Source: Desulforhopalus singaporensis
Lineage (GTDB): Bacteria > Desulfobacterota > Desulfobulbia > Desulfobulbales > Desulfocapsaceae
Assembly: GCF_900104445.1 (NCBI RefSeq)
Contig: NZ_FNJI01000006.1
Location: 143,819 to 207,818, forward strand
DNA length: 64,000 nucleotides
Direction: 5' to 3'
This document shows, piece by piece, positions 55,305 to 64,000 of this stretch; positions within the stretch are counted from its first letter, which is position 1, and every line of letters starts with the position of its first letter. A program made the position numbers and the translations under genes. The notes beneath the pieces are model-generated. The model worked only from the letters and a program-made list of their open reading frames with translations, did no database searches and was not told the origin of the DNA.

Positions 55305-57164
55305 TTAACTTTCTGAGGATGTTGTAAATCCGTTGAGCCGCCCGCACCGGGCCAGCTGCTGCATTATCCTATCCCGTTCGGCCAGCAATTTCCTGCCGGC
55401 GATGGTGTCTCTTATCTTCATCGGTTGCCTGAATTCATCTATCAGCTCAATGTCGAGGGGCGCCGATTCTAATCTCTGTTCGGCTTTGATGATCTCCTCC
55501 GGAGTTGGCAGGATTATTCCGTAAAGCTGATGTGGGGTATGGACCAGTGAATGTCCCCGGTTGTAATAGGCGGCGGCAAACCCTCCATCAACATTGATGG
55601 CCACACCGTCCTCGCTGGCCATCTGTGCGCCCTTGGTATAATCGACCGGAGTATGACCGTATATCACTCTCTGCACGCCGAACTCCTGCTGCATCTTCAG
55701 CTTGAAACCTCTGGACTGCATGTTGTCTTTCCAGTAAAGGCTTCGTTCCTTGTGGGTCTGTTTGTCGGTCAGGTAATATCTCTCGAAGGTTTTCATTGCA
55801 TGTTTGCCGAAAAATGGAGATTTCGGACCGCACCAGAGATAGAAAAACAGAGCCTGATCCTCTTTTTCCTGGGGTTTTTCGGCGAGATAGTTCTGTCCTA
55901 CCTTGCAGATAGTGTCCTGGATATGGGTGAGGAGACCTTTCCCCCTCCGGCCGAGGAATTCCTCGAATTCCCCGTCAACAGTGGATGGAACCAGTGCGTG
56001 GATATTGAGAAAATTATTCTGGATATGATAGGTTTTACCCTTGACGAAAAGAAACCTGAGCAGCCTCATCAGCCGCCGGTTGGTGGTGAACTGATACGTC
56101 AGATCGCTTATGATGTCGGCCTCTTCCTCGCTCAATCGTCCCGGATTGTCAAGGTCGATGGTGGGGAAGTGGGTGTCGTTGAGTCCCGCGGTCTCTTTTC
56201 CCTTCAGCATCTCTGCCAGCCTGTCGAGCCACAGGCGTGATTCCATCTGGTATTGGGGAAACTCGCGGATGGTTTTTTCTTCGAGCTTGAACTGGATAAT
56301 CGAAAGCGCTTTCTCCATCGACCGTCCCCGGTCAGTCTTGGCTTTGAAATTTCCGGTTGCCCGGTCGCTGGGATAGACCCGTTCGGCAAATTCCGCGAGC
56401 CGTCCGGTGTCTATGCGCAACCGCTCAAGGAAGCCGAAATGGTCATAACGGCATGTTATGCGGAGCGCTTCGGCAACCAGGGAGCTGTTGCCCGCGGCTG
56501 CTCCCATCCACAAAATATCGTGATTGCCGTAAACATAGTCGACGCCGTCCCGGTAAAACGGCGAGGAGAGAATACGCAGGATCTTGTCCGGCTGGTCGCC
56601 CCGGTCGAACACGTCGCCGAGGACCTGGATACGATCGAGAAGGACCTGGCGAACGGCAAAAGAGAGGTGAGATATTAACCTGTCGGCAATGACCGGTTCC
56701 TCGAAGATCGGATCGGGAACCGGTAGGCCGGACAGCAGCCTGGTTATCACGTCGCGGAATTCCGGCCGAAATATTCTGCTGCTGCGGTGCCGTATGTTGG
56801 TCAGTTTGTACTTGAGAACTTCAACCAGGCACAGGATGACATCCTGGGTGTCCATCGTGATGGTGTCATTTCTGAAATACTGCTGCCTGCGGATAATCTT
56901 GGTTAAGTACTGTATCTTGTCCGAGCTGAAGGTGCTCGGCAGCGCCTCTTTGCAGGTCTGGTACAGCATCCCGAATCTGCCGCGCAGTATGGATTTGAAC
57001 CTGTCTCCTTCCCCGTGGAGATCACTTATCCACAGCGTGGTCGGAATATTGGAGTTGAGTTCGAGCTCAAGATCAAGCAGCTTACTGGCAAGCTGGTCTA
57101 CATCGCTGGTGCTGATTATGGTATTGTTTTCAGTGGTCGTGTCTGTATTTGTCGTGGAAGCCAT
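55305..57164 (-). CDS. fbp: fructose-1,6-bisphosphatase class III
   Basis: 619 residues of the Firmicutes-type (class III) enzyme, a metallophosphoesterase unrelated to GlpX. Motifs in order: [12 protein letters not shown] (about 44), [13 protein letters not shown] (about 183), [10 protein letters not shown] (about 214), [13 protein letters not shown] near 470 and [15 protein letters not shown]. It catalyses the last irreversible step of gluconeogenesis. It heads an fbp-glpX-like pair. Its N-terminus is Thr/Asn-rich and low complexity ([11 protein letters not shown]). Confidence 0.93.
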   Translation of the reverse strand: MASTTNTDTTTENNTIISTSDVDQLASKLLDLELELNSNIPTTLWISDLHGEGDRFKSILRGRFGMLYQTCKEALPSTFSSDKIQYLTKIIRRQQYFRNDTITMDTQDVILCLVEVLKYKLTNIRHRSSRIFRPEFRDVITRLLSGLPVPDPIFEEPVIADRLISHLSFAVRQVLLDRIQVLGDVFDRGDQPDKILRILSSPFYRDGVDYVYGNHDILWMGAAAGNSSLVAEALRITCRYDHFGFLERLRIDTGRLAEFAERVYPSDRATGNFKAKTDRGRSMEKALSIIQFKLEEKTIREFPQYQMESRLWLDRLAEMLKGKETAGLNDTHFPTIDLDNPGRLSEEEADIISDLTYQFTTNRRLMRLLRFLFVKGKTYHIQNNFLNIHALVPSTVDGEFEEFLGRRGKGLLTHIQDTICKVGQNYLAEKPQEKEDQALFFYLWCGPKSPFFGKHAMKTFERYYLTDKQTHKERSLYWKDNMQSRGFKLKMQQEFGVQRVIYGHTPVDYTKGAQMASEDGVAINVDGGFAAAYYNRGHSLVHTPHQLYGIILPTPEEIIKAEQRLESAPLDIELIDEFRQPMKIRDTIAGRKLLAERDRIMQQLARCGRLNGFTTSSES

Positions 57165-57323
57165 TGTTTAGCCATTGTGGAAAAATATAAAATAGGAAGC
57201 CGGGACTACAGGTTTTGGCTGTGCCGCCGCGGATTTTTCCATACCGCACAAAACGTCCCAATATAGCAAAATGGCGACCAAGATACCAGCCTCAAAACTT
57301 CTTTTGGCAAGACGCGAGAGCGG

Positions 57324-57650
57324 TCAGAGTATCTCGTCTTCATCCAGGATACAGTTGTCCTGTATCTTGCTGCGGATGCGTTTCCTGTTGCCCAGTTTTT
57401 GCTGCGCCTGCTCGGGAAGATCCGTGATCTTTATGATGTTTTTCATAACCAGCAGGTCAACGAGGTCGTCGAGTACCCGTATAACCTCATTGTCGAGCTT
57501 GCGGAAAAAGGCTGAAATCGTTTTATTCTGGTCGTATTCGGACAAAAAGGTCTCCAGCTCTTCCGTGGATATTTCCTGTTGATCCGGTTCGACCGGGTTG
57601 TTGCGGAGAGCTATTATATTCCCGTTTTCGTCTCTTTCGGCGTAAATCAC
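57324..57650 (-). CDS. small acidic protein of unknown function
   Basis: 108 residues beginning MIYAERDENGNIIALRNNP, with a Glu-rich middle (QQEISTEELETFLSEYDQ) and a helical part with FFRKLDNEVIRVLDDLVDLLVMKNIIKITDLPEQAQQKL in part. Small proteins with this start (xxYxxRDxxGxI) and a helical body occur in many proteobacteria; no function is established. It is divergent to the type I secretion operon (208-base gap) and 159 bases upstream of fbp on the same strand. Confidence 0.75.
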   Translation of the reverse strand: MIYAERDENGNIIALRNNPVEPDQQEISTEELETFLSEYDQNKTISAFFRKLDNEVIRVLDDLVDLLVMKNIIKITDLPEQAQQKLGNRKRIRSKIQDNCILDEDEIL

Positions 57651-57841
57651 TTTCTATGTACTCAAAAAAATGGTTATAATATTGCCTCGGATGGTTACAT
57701 ATCTCTTGTGATCATCAAGTTTACAACTCAAAATTCCAACTACTGGTGGCCGGTTGCTCTGATTGAACCAGAGAGAAAAATATCGATCAGGTCGCCGGAA
57801 CAGCGTCCGTGTCATCTGTCTTTAAGGTATTTCTAACATAG

Positions 57842-57847
57842 TATAAT
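57842..57847 (+). promoter_or_regulatory. -10 box upstream of the secretion ATPase gene
   Basis: Perfect TATAAT at 57842-57847, only 12 bases before the ATG at 57859. No good -35 at 17 bases (TCTTTA at 57819-57824). If used, the message would be almost leaderless, which fits the lack of a Shine-Dalgarno there. Confidence 0.3.
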
Positions 57848-57858
57848 AGATCTGTTGC

Positions 57859-60033
57859 ATGAACACAAAGATTGTCGGAAAAACAAAAGAAAAAAAATGG
57901 GACCTGCGATCAGACTCAGATGTTATTGACGATCCGTTGACCGACTGCCTTGTGATTATGGCAAAACTGCATGGTCGGCCGGTCTCGCGTACAACCTTGA
58001 GAGCGGGGCTTCCCCTGGTAAACAACCGGCTGACGGTGCAGCTGGTGAACAGGGCTGCCCAGAGAATGGGGATGATATCGAGGATCATCAAAAGACCTCT
58101 TGCCAGGCTCACAAATCTAGAGATCCCATGCATCCTGCTGTTAAAGGACAACCGGGCGGCGGTGATGGTCGGTATCAACAAAAAAGCGCGGATGATAACC
58201 CTTGTTCAGTCAGAATCGGGGGCGGGCGAACGGGTTGTTCCGGTCAAGGAGCTGGAGGAGCAGTATTCCGGATATGCGGTTTTTGTCCAGCCCGAATTCC
58301 TCGCCGAAGACAGGAAGGTGACAGAGATGACGGGAAAGAGGGGCCATTGGTTCTGGGGGCCCGTTATCTCTTCCTGGCGCATATACCGCGACGTCATTCT
58401 CGCCTCTTTCCTGATCAATCTTTTCGGGTTGGCATCGCCTTTTTTCATCCTCAACGTCTATGACCGGGTTATTCCCAATAAAGCTTTTGAAACGCTCTGG
58501 GTATTGGCAACGGGTATTACGGTTGTCTATCTGTTCTCCATGCTGATGCAGGGGTTGCGCGGCTATTTCGTCGAGGTGGCCGGCAAGAAGGCCAACCTGG
58601 AAATGTCGGCCGTAATATTTGAAAAGGTGCTCGGCCTGAAGATGTCATCCAGGCCCGAGTCGATAGGGTCTTTTTCAAATAAAATTCAACAGTTTGACAG
58701 TGTTCGTGATTTTATTACCTCGCTTTCGATCACCGCTCTTGTCGATCTGCCCTTTATGGTGCTTGCCCTGATCGCCATCTGGTATCTGGCCGGAGTGACG
58801 GTGGTGATACATGTTTCCGCCATAGTCCTCCTGCTCACCTACGCGCTCTTTATTCAGCTGCCCCTCCAACACGCCGTGGAGCAGACGTATCACGCCTCTG
58901 CCCGGAAAAATGCCGTGCTGGTGGAAGGGTTGAACGGTCTTGAAACTTTGAAAATGCTTGGAGCTGAGGGTAAAATCCAGAGAACATGGGAGGAGTCTGT
59001 CGGCCATATATCGAAATGGAGTTCCCGTTCAAGGTTTCTCTCAACCTCGGTAAGTCATCTCTCTTCTTTTGTTCAGGGCATTACGGTTGTTGCGGTAGTA
59101 ATAACAGGAGTCTACATCGTCGCCCAGGGAGAAATGTCCCAGGGAGGGCTGATCGCCGTAGTCATTCTCACCCGGCAGGCCGTTGCGCCAATGGTTCATG
59201 TGGTGAGCCTTGCCACCCGCTATAACCGGGCCAAGACCGCGATAAAGACGCTCCAGCAGGTGATGGAGATGCCCGGGGAGCGACCGGCAAATAAAAATTT
59301 TCTTCATCGGGCCGGGCTCAAAGGCGCAATTGAATTCAAGGAGGTCTCTTTTACCTACCCCGACCAGGGTCTTCCGGTGTTGAAGAATATATCGTTGAAA
59401 ATTGCGCAGGGAGAAAAAGTCGGGATTATCGGCACCATCGGTTCAGGCAAGACGACGCTTGGCAAGCTGATGCTGGGGCTTTATGAACCGGACAGCGGCA
59501 TGGTCGCCATAGACGGGACCGATATTCGACAGATTGACCCTACCGAACTCAGGCGTTTTATCGGCTGCGTTCCGCAGGATGTTACCCTGTTTCGCGGGAG
59601 TGTACGGGACAACATCGTGATGGGGTGTGATATTGCAACCGATTCGGATATCATCCGTGCGGCTGAACTGTCGGGGGCAAGCGATATAGTAGGACGTCAT
59701 CCCATGGGGTTTGACATGCCGGTGGGAGAGCAGGGCAGGGCGCTTTCCGGCGGGCAGCGGCAGGTTGTCGCCATGGCGCGGGCGTTGCTGCTCGATCCTC
59801 CGGTTCAGATACTGGATGAACCGTCAAGTCATATGGACGCCAAGACAGAAGCCCAGATACGCAGACGTCTGGCAACGATAATAAGGAACAAGACGTTGAT
59901 TCTGATAAGCCACCGGGCTTCCCTGTTGGCTATGGTTGACAGGCTCATAGTCATAGACAACGGCAATATTGTCGCCGACGGGAAAAAAGACAAGATCCTC
60001 GAAGCACTCAAAAGCGGCCAGATCAACGTGTGA
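57859..60033 (+). CDS. type I secretion system ATPase/permease (LapB/HlyB type)
   Basis: 724 residues. N-terminal C39-peptidase-like domain (about 1-140) without the catalytic Cys, as in HlyB/LapB; six-helix ABC transmembrane domain (about 160-440); ATPase domain with Walker A GTIGSGKTTLGK, signature LSGGQRQVVAMARALLL and Walker B VQILDEPSSHMD. Exports large RTX proteins in one step through the envelope together with the fusion protein encoded next. The substrate is probably the RTX protein encoded convergently at 62246. The outer-membrane TolC partner is not in the window. Confidence 0.92.
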   Translation: MNTKIVGKTKEKKWDLRSDSDVIDDPLTDCLVIMAKLHGRPVSRTTLRAGLPLVNNRLTVQLVNRAAQRMGMISRIIKRPLARLTNLEIPCILLLKDNRAAVMVGINKKARMITLVQSESGAGERVVPVKELEEQYSGYAVFVQPEFLAEDRKVTEMTGKRGHWFWGPVISSWRIYRDVILASFLINLFGLASPFFILNVYDRVIPNKAFETLWVLATGITVVYLFSMLMQGLRGYFVEVAGKKANLEMSAVIFEKVLGLKMSSRPESIGSFSNKIQQFDSVRDFITSLSITALVDLPFMVLALIAIWYLAGVTVVIHVSAIVLLLTYALFIQLPLQHAVEQTYHASARKNAVLVEGLNGLETLKMLGAEGKIQRTWEESVGHISKWSSRSRFLSTSVSHLSSFVQGITVVAVVITGVYIVAQGEMSQGGLIAVVILTRQAVAPMVHVVSLATRYNRAKTAIKTLQQVMEMPGERPANKNFLHRAGLKGAIEFKEVSFTYPDQGLPVLKNISLKIAQGEKVGIIGTIGSGKTTLGKLMLGLYEPDSGMVAIDGTDIRQIDPTELRRFIGCVPQDVTLFRGSVRDNIVMGCDIATDSDIIRAAELSGASDIVGRHPMGFDMPVGEQGRALSGGQRQVVAMARALLLDPPVQILDEPSSHMDAKTEAQIRRRLATIIRNKTLILISHRASLLAMVDRLIVIDNGNIVADGKKDKILEALKSGQINV

Positions 60034-60046
60034 GAACATAGCAGAG

Positions 60047-61447
60047 ATGAGTGAAAGATTACCAGACAGAAAAAGCTCCGCTACTGGCAAAACCGGGCCG
60101 GCAGCAGAAGAGTCGACCCAGATGTTCAGTGCTCGGGAGCAAAGAGATCCTGAATTTATTTCCGATATCAGGACAACCATCCTGGTGCAGTCGCCGCGGG
60201 GGGGGAGCCTTATCGTCTGGGCGACTCTTCTGCTCTTTTGCCTGATCTTCTACTGGATGTACAGCTCGGAAATCCAAGAGGTTACACGGGGCAACGGCAA
60301 AGTAATTCCTTCAAGCCAGCTGCAGGTGGTGCAGAATCTCGAGGGCGGAATTCTTGCCGAAATTTATGTGAAAAACGGTGATGTAGTGCAGAAAGGCCAG
60401 CTCCTCATGCGTCTTGACGAAACCCGGTTTTCGGCACCCTACAGGCAGTCGCGCATGAAGTATCTGGCGCTGATGGCGCGGGCGGCGCGGTTGCAGGCTG
60501 AAACCGAAGATACTGAAATGATTGTGCCTGAAGTTATTGAAAAAGAAGGGCCGGAGATTACCGCAAGGGAAAGACAGTTGTACCAGTCAAGGCAGATCGG
60601 ACTGAGCGCAAAGATGGAAGTCCTGGAAGAGCAGGTGAAGCAGCGAAACCAGGAGCTGATTGAGCTGAAAGGGAAGTTGAGCGAATTGCGGCGAACCTAT
60701 CGGCTGCTCAAAAAGGAGATCGACCTGACCAAGCCTCTGATCGAGCAGGGCGCAGTTTCCGAAGTAGAAGTGCTGCGGCTCGAACGGCAGGCTTCGTCGA
60801 TGCTGGGCGACATTTCAGCCACCAGGTTCACCATTCCAAAAGTCGAATCCATGCTCAGTGAAGCACAGATGGTAATAAAAGAAGAAAAGTTGCGTTTTAG
60901 AAACAGTGCCAAGGAAGAGCTCAATGAAGTTGAAGTGGAGCTTGAGGGGATAGCGGCATCGGAGGTGGCTCTTGCCGACCGGCTCGATCGAACATCGGTG
61001 AGGAGTCCGGTATACGGTACCGTGAAACAGGTTCTGGTGAACACCGTAGGCGGAGTGGTGCAGCCGGGCATGGATCTGGTGGAAATCGTGCCGCTGGAGG
61101 ATACCCTGCTTATAGAGACCCAGATACAACCTTCGGATATCGCCTTCTTACGGCCGAAACAGAAGGCGATGGTCAAGTTTACCGCATACGATTATACTAT
61201 TTATGGCGGGTTGGAGGCGGAGTTGGAGCAGATCAGCGCCGATTCCATAACCGACGAGCAGGGAAGAAGCTATTACCTGGTCCGGGTAAGGACCAAACAG
61301 AATTTTCTTGACGGCAAAAACGGGCCCATGCCTATTATTCCGGGGATGGTAACCTCGGTCGATATCGTCACTGGCAAGAAAACCATTTTGTCCTATCTGC
61401 TCAAACCTGTACTCAGGGCAAAATATATGGCACTCAGGGAGAGATGA
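60047..61447 (+). CDS. type I secretion membrane-fusion protein (HlyD/LapC family)
   Basis: 466 residues: a cytoplasmic N-terminus, one membrane helix (about 50-70, LIVWATLLLFCLIFYW), the biotinyl-lipoyl hinge (GNGKVIPSSQLQVVQNLEGG then VKNGDVVQKGQLLMRLDE), a long coiled-coil (about 180-330) and the beta-barrel end with QIQPSDIAFLRPKQKAMVKFTAYDYTIYGGL, typical of HlyD-type adaptors. ATG at 60047, 13 bases past the ATPase stop, is chosen; an upstream frame reaching 59969 is inside the ATPase gene. Bridges the ABC transporter to TolC. Confidence 0.92.
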   Translation: MSERLPDRKSSATGKTGPAAEESTQMFSAREQRDPEFISDIRTTILVQSPRGGSLIVWATLLLFCLIFYWMYSSEIQEVTRGNGKVIPSSQLQVVQNLEGGILAEIYVKNGDVVQKGQLLMRLDETRFSAPYRQSRMKYLALMARAARLQAETEDTEMIVPEVIEKEGPEITARERQLYQSRQIGLSAKMEVLEEQVKQRNQELIELKGKLSELRRTYRLLKKEIDLTKPLIEQGAVSEVEVLRLERQASSMLGDISATRFTIPKVESMLSEAQMVIKEEKLRFRNSAKEELNEVEVELEGIAASEVALADRLDRTSVRSPVYGTVKQVLVNTVGGVVQPGMDLVEIVPLEDTLLIETQIQPSDIAFLRPKQKAMVKFTAYDYTIYGGLEAELEQISADSITDEQGRSYYLVRVRTKQNFLDGKNGPMPIIPGMVTSVDIVTGKKTILSYLLKPVLRAKYMALRER

Positions 61448-61450
61448 TCG

Positions 61451-62086
61451 ATGGGCCTTTTGCTTAGCAGCAGCAATGTCACGGTAAGAAAAAGATGGCT
61501 GGAAGGGCTTGATACCAGTCGAAGCGTGTACCAGGCTTCGACTATCCAGGAGACGCTTGACTATCTGTCGCGGTTTAACGTTGGCGTTTTGCTGTTGCAC
61601 CGGACTCTGGTAGATACTGAGCAGTTACGAAAAATCTGTAACGGTGGGAGTGAGTGCCGGGTAATCGTTCTGTCTGATCGTCCCGACGATATGGAAGGGC
61701 TTGTCTGTCTGCAGCAGGGGTGTGTGGGGTACGCCAACACCTATATATCGCCGCAAAGGCTGAAAGCTGCCGTGCAGGCGGTAAATAGCGGACTGGTATG
61801 GGTAAACAGCTCCCTGATGACCTTGCTGGTGCAGGGGGTGTCGGCCGCCAACACGGTAAACAGCCATGAAAACAGTAGTGAGCAGGTGGACAACCCTATC
61901 CTTGAGAACCTCTCCGCCAGGGAATATCAGATTGCCCAGCTTGTCGCCCAGGGGTGGAAAAACGGCAGGATTGCCAAAGAACTCAATATTACTGAAAGAA
62001 CGGTAAAGGCGCACTTGAGCTCCATCTACAGCAAAACCCACACCACCGGACGGCTGAACCTGGCTCTTTTGATAAAGAAAAGCTAG
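61451..62086 (+). CDS. LuxR-type regulator with a degenerate receiver domain
   Basis: 211 residues. The C-terminus is a clear LuxR helix-turn-helix: LSAREYQIAQLVAQGWKNGR, then IAKELNITERTVKAHLSSIYSK. The N-terminal 120 residues have the NarL-type receiver pattern (MGLLLSSSNVTVRKRWLEGL...FNVGVLLLHRTLVD) but lack the acidic pair (SSS in place of DD) and the phosphoacceptor Asp (His in LLLHRTL), so phosphorylation is unlikely. It is four bases after the fusion-protein gene, so it is part of the secretion operon and probably controls it or the convergent RTX gene. Confidence 0.82.
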   Translation: MGLLLSSSNVTVRKRWLEGLDTSRSVYQASTIQETLDYLSRFNVGVLLLHRTLVDTEQLRKICNGGSECRVIVLSDRPDDMEGLVCLQQGCVGYANTYISPQRLKAAVQAVNSGLVWVNSSLMTLLVQGVSAANTVNSHENSSEQVDNPILENLSAREYQIAQLVAQGWKNGRIAKELNITERTVKAHLSSIYSKTHTTGRLNLALLIKKS

Positions 62087-62181
62087 CAAGTAGGGACCTC
62101 TTGAGGTAGCGGCTCCGGCGGTGCTCAAAAAAAACTGCAGGCAGCGACCCATCAGGTTTTTTCCTGGAAACGGCAGAAAAC

Positions 62182-62217
62182 AAAGGGGCTGTCCCGAAAT
62201 CCGGGACAGCCCCTTTT
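62182..62217. terminator. bidirectional terminator between the secretion operon and the RTX gene
   Basis: AAAGGGGCTGTCCCG (62182-62196), loop AAATC, CGGGACAGCCCCTTT (62202-62216) and one more T. A 15-base stem with A/T-rich ends on both sides, in the gap between convergent genes. Confidence 0.85.
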
Positions 62218-62245
62218 GCCGCTATTATGAGGTTACAAAAAATAG

Positions 62246-64000
62246 TTACGGGGTGTCGGTTGGCGGCGGGACGAGGTTGTCGAGATCTTCGCTGTCCACG
62301 TCGATTCCGGAAAAGGTATCCGGGTCGCTACCGGTATTGTCCGGAACGACATCGCCGCTTGTTTCACCGCCATCACCGCCGACCACAATGTCGACATCGC
62401 CATCTTCGACAATCACCGTATCTCCAGATACGTCGGGATCGCCGTAGACGGTGACGCTGTCGGCCACGATGGTATCGTCTCCGTCGCCTCCGTAAATCTC
62501 GTCGGCACCGTCACCTCCGATGAGGATGTCGTCGCCTCCGCCGCCGTCAATAACGTCGTCGCCTCCTTCACCATAGATGGTTTCAGCTTCTGGTCCGCCG
62601 GCAAAGACATCGCCTCCATCGGTCCCCACCATGACGTTGTCGCCGTCGAATTCCACATATATAGTGTCCGTTGCCACATCACCGTCGGCGTCAACAATAT
62701 CGACCTGGAATTCTTCATAGATATCTTGTTCCGATGAGGATATGGCAAAATCCACGTCAGTAAGCTTGAAATCGTTCTGAACAGCCTCGATTTCAACTTT
62801 GCTTATGGCGTCAATGCCGCCATCAGTGTTGAAGGTGATGATCGGATTCTCACCTATGGCGAATGTTTCTGTACCGGTAGGGCTGCCGTCGGTAATGACA
62901 TTGCCGTCAAGGTCAACAGCATCACCGAATTCGTTAAACGCGGTATACTCAATGATCAGGGGTTCGTTACTGCCGACAACCCTGCCGGCAAGGGTGACTT
63001 CGCCTACGGCAACGACGTCTGCCGTACCTCCACTGAATGAATCAGTCAGACCGAAATCAATAACCAGAACACCCTCTCCGTCGTTAACCACGTTGTTCTG
63101 GATACCCATGCCGTCAGTACTGCCGTTGACCGTTGAGGCAGCCCCGCCTGAATCCCTTGAGGTAAGCGAGAACAGGATATCGACGTCAGACGGTACATCG
63201 GCGGGCTCATATGCGTTATGTTCACCCGTTACGGGATCTTCGGTTATCACCAGCTCAGGCTTGGGACCGTTGGGGAATCCTGCTTCGGATGAGTCGAAGT
63301 CATAATCCGTGATAGCATCGAGCTTGGCGAACGTCTCCAGCTCGTAACTGTCGGTCAACGGATCTACAGTCAAGGTAAATACGATTGAACCACCCGGGTT
63401 GGCCGGGTCAGTTATGGCATGTAAAACGTTTGTTGCTAGAGGATCCACGTAGTAGTAAACCTGCTGACTATTTGAAAAAAGACCCTCGACCTCGACAGAG
63501 GTGGTCGTGGTCCCGTCCCAGCCCTCTATGTTCGCGGTGAGGTCAGCGGTTACAGGTTCGTCGGCCCCCGAGTCGATATCGATGATACCGACGAGATCGA
63601 GTCCGGGTTCGTTGGCGATATAGGCATGTGAAACGTCGCCTATAGTGGGGACGTCGTTTTCCACATCGACCAGGAGCTGTCCGTCGAGTGTGACCCAGTC
63701 GCCGTCAAAATCGGTAGCCACGATAAACTGTCCGACATCGATCTTGTTGGCGAGCAGCTCGTCATCGGTGCCGGCGGACCCGAACGAGTGGTCGACCTGG
63801 TCGTCGAGATCGAAGATCAGGTCGCCGTTGCTGTCGAACCTGAGCTCGAATACGGTATCGCCGGAGGTTGCGGTAACACCGGTGATGGTGGTGCCGTCAC
63901 TGGACCAGTTGATCGCCTCGTTGTTTGAGGTGATGCCTGCGAGGGTGCCAGAGGAGCCGCTTGCGACGAAGCTGAAGGTGACCTCCTCGTCGGCGCCGTC
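62246..64000 (-). CDS. RTX repeat adhesin/toxin, C-terminal part (5' end beyond the window)
   Basis: At least 584 residues, open to the right edge, so the start lies beyond 64000. The sequence is extremely acidic (Asp/Gly-rich). Upstream are repeated beta-sandwich-like modules (for example DFDGDWVTLDGQLLVDVENDVP). Near the C-terminus RTX calcium-binding nonapeptides GGxGxDxUx appear (GGPEAETIYGEGGDDVIDGGGGDDILIGGDGADEIYGGDGDD in short runs), then an acidic tail ending TDTP, where type I secretion signals lie. It converges on the type I secretion operon and is its likely substrate. Bap/LapA-type adhesins have this layout. Confidence 0.85.
   Translation of the reverse strand, partial: DGADEEVTFSFVASGSSGTLAGITSNNEAINWSSDGTTITGVTATSGDTVFELRFDSNGDLIFDLDDQVDHSFGSAGTDDELLANKIDVGQFIVATDFDGDWVTLDGQLLVDVENDVPTIGDVSHAYIANEPGLDLVGIIDIDSGADEPVTADLTANIEGWDGTTTTSVEVEGLFSNSQQVYYYVDPLATNVLHAITDPANPGGSIVFTLTVDPLTDSYELETFAKLDAITDYDFDSSEAGFPNGPKPELVITEDPVTGEHNAYEPADVPSDVDILFSLTSRDSGGAASTVNGSTDGMGIQNNVVNDGEGVLVIDFGLTDSFSGGTADVVAVGEVTLAGRVVGSNEPLIIEYTAFNEFGDAVDLDGNVITDGSPTGTETFAIGENPIITFNTDGGIDAISKVEIEAVQNDFKLTDVDFAISSSEQDIYEEFQVDIVDADGDVATDTIYVEFDGDNVMVGTDGGDVFAGGPEAETIYGEGGDDVIDGGGGDDILIGGDGADEIYGGDGDDTIVADSVTVYGDPDVSGDTVIVEDGDVDIVVGGDGGETSGDVVPDNTGSDPDTFSGIDVDSEDLDNLVPPPTDTP

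Noticed and set aside
62246..64000. Tandem DNA repeats or CRISPR array in the Gly/Asp-rich region
   Set aside because: The repetition is at protein level (RTX nonapeptides); there are no exact spaced DNA repeats.

Overview
The window looks like a chromosomal segment of an anaerobic, sulfate-reducing Desulfobacterota bacterium, most likely of the Desulfobulbales (Desulfobulbaceae/Desulfocapsaceae type). This is inferred from gene content, not from a database match. The pointers are an operon for heterodisulfide-reductase-coupled methylene-tetrahydrofolate reductase (MetF, MetV, HdrA, MvhD), a CooC nickel-insertion ATPase, a 218-residue low-molecular-weight sulfite reductase, a CarD regulator and a predicted selenoprotein.

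Layout. 0.1-3.4 kb (minus): gltX-glnS. 3.4-4.2 kb: a gap holding what looks like the decayed 3' end of serA, with a promoter at its end. 4.2-15.8 kb (plus): housekeeping genes in the order DUF1844 protein, ispE, tRNA-Gln, prs, rplY, pth, carD, rluD, coaE, rho, rpmE, prfA, prmC, murA. 15.8-18.9 kb (minus): a PilS/PilR-like two-component pair. 19.2-23.7 kb (minus): a zinc-ribbon/HD-like protein, cooC, and an HdrB plus membrane HdrC/cytochrome pair. 24.2-34.7 kb (minus): a long co-directional cluster. In transcription order it encodes a selenocysteine-containing HdrD-like protein, a MetF paralogue, a double-length HdrA, MvhD, MetV, MetF, a receiver protein, two ACT-domain proteins and a PAS histidine kinase. 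34.7-36.0 kb: a 1.25-kb gap. 36.0-41.8 kb (mostly plus): moxR-coxE, tatC with a frameshift, a class II aldolase-like gene and a sugar-nucleotide epimerase; a small GIY-YIG gene lies antisense. 41.9-45.0 kb (minus): xseB-ispA-dxs. 45.4-49.0 kb (plus): xerC-hslV-hslU and a zinc-ribbon protein. 49.1-57.7 kb (minus): dnaE, a pentapeptide-repeat lipoprotein, small sulfite reductase, a GlpX-like protein with lost metal ligands, class III fructose bisphosphatase and a small acidic protein. 57.9-64.0 kb: a type I secretion ATPase and membrane-fusion protein, a LuxR-type regulator, and convergent to them the 3' part of an RTX adhesin/toxin gene that runs off the right edge.

How it fits together. The 27-35 kb operon encodes the parts of a soluble complex linking methylene-THF/methyl-THF to a flavin-based electron-bifurcating Hdr module, the methyl branch of the Wood-Ljungdahl pathway. 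CooC next door fits CO dehydrogenase/acetyl-CoA synthase maturation. The membrane HdrC/cytochrome plus HdrB pair would connect such electrons to the quinone pool. Three isoprenoid genes (ispE, dxs, ispA) lie in two places. The strongest hidden signal is an in-frame TGA at 34009-34011, followed by a SECIS-like hairpin, which makes one HdrD-like selenoprotein out of what reads as two unrelated ORFs. Other gene-structure oddities are ispE reading through a whole tRNA gene, tatC broken at a T9 run, a serA remnant, and a GlpX paralogue that has lost its catalytic motifs. I saw no CRISPR array, insertion sequence, prophage or rRNA operon.
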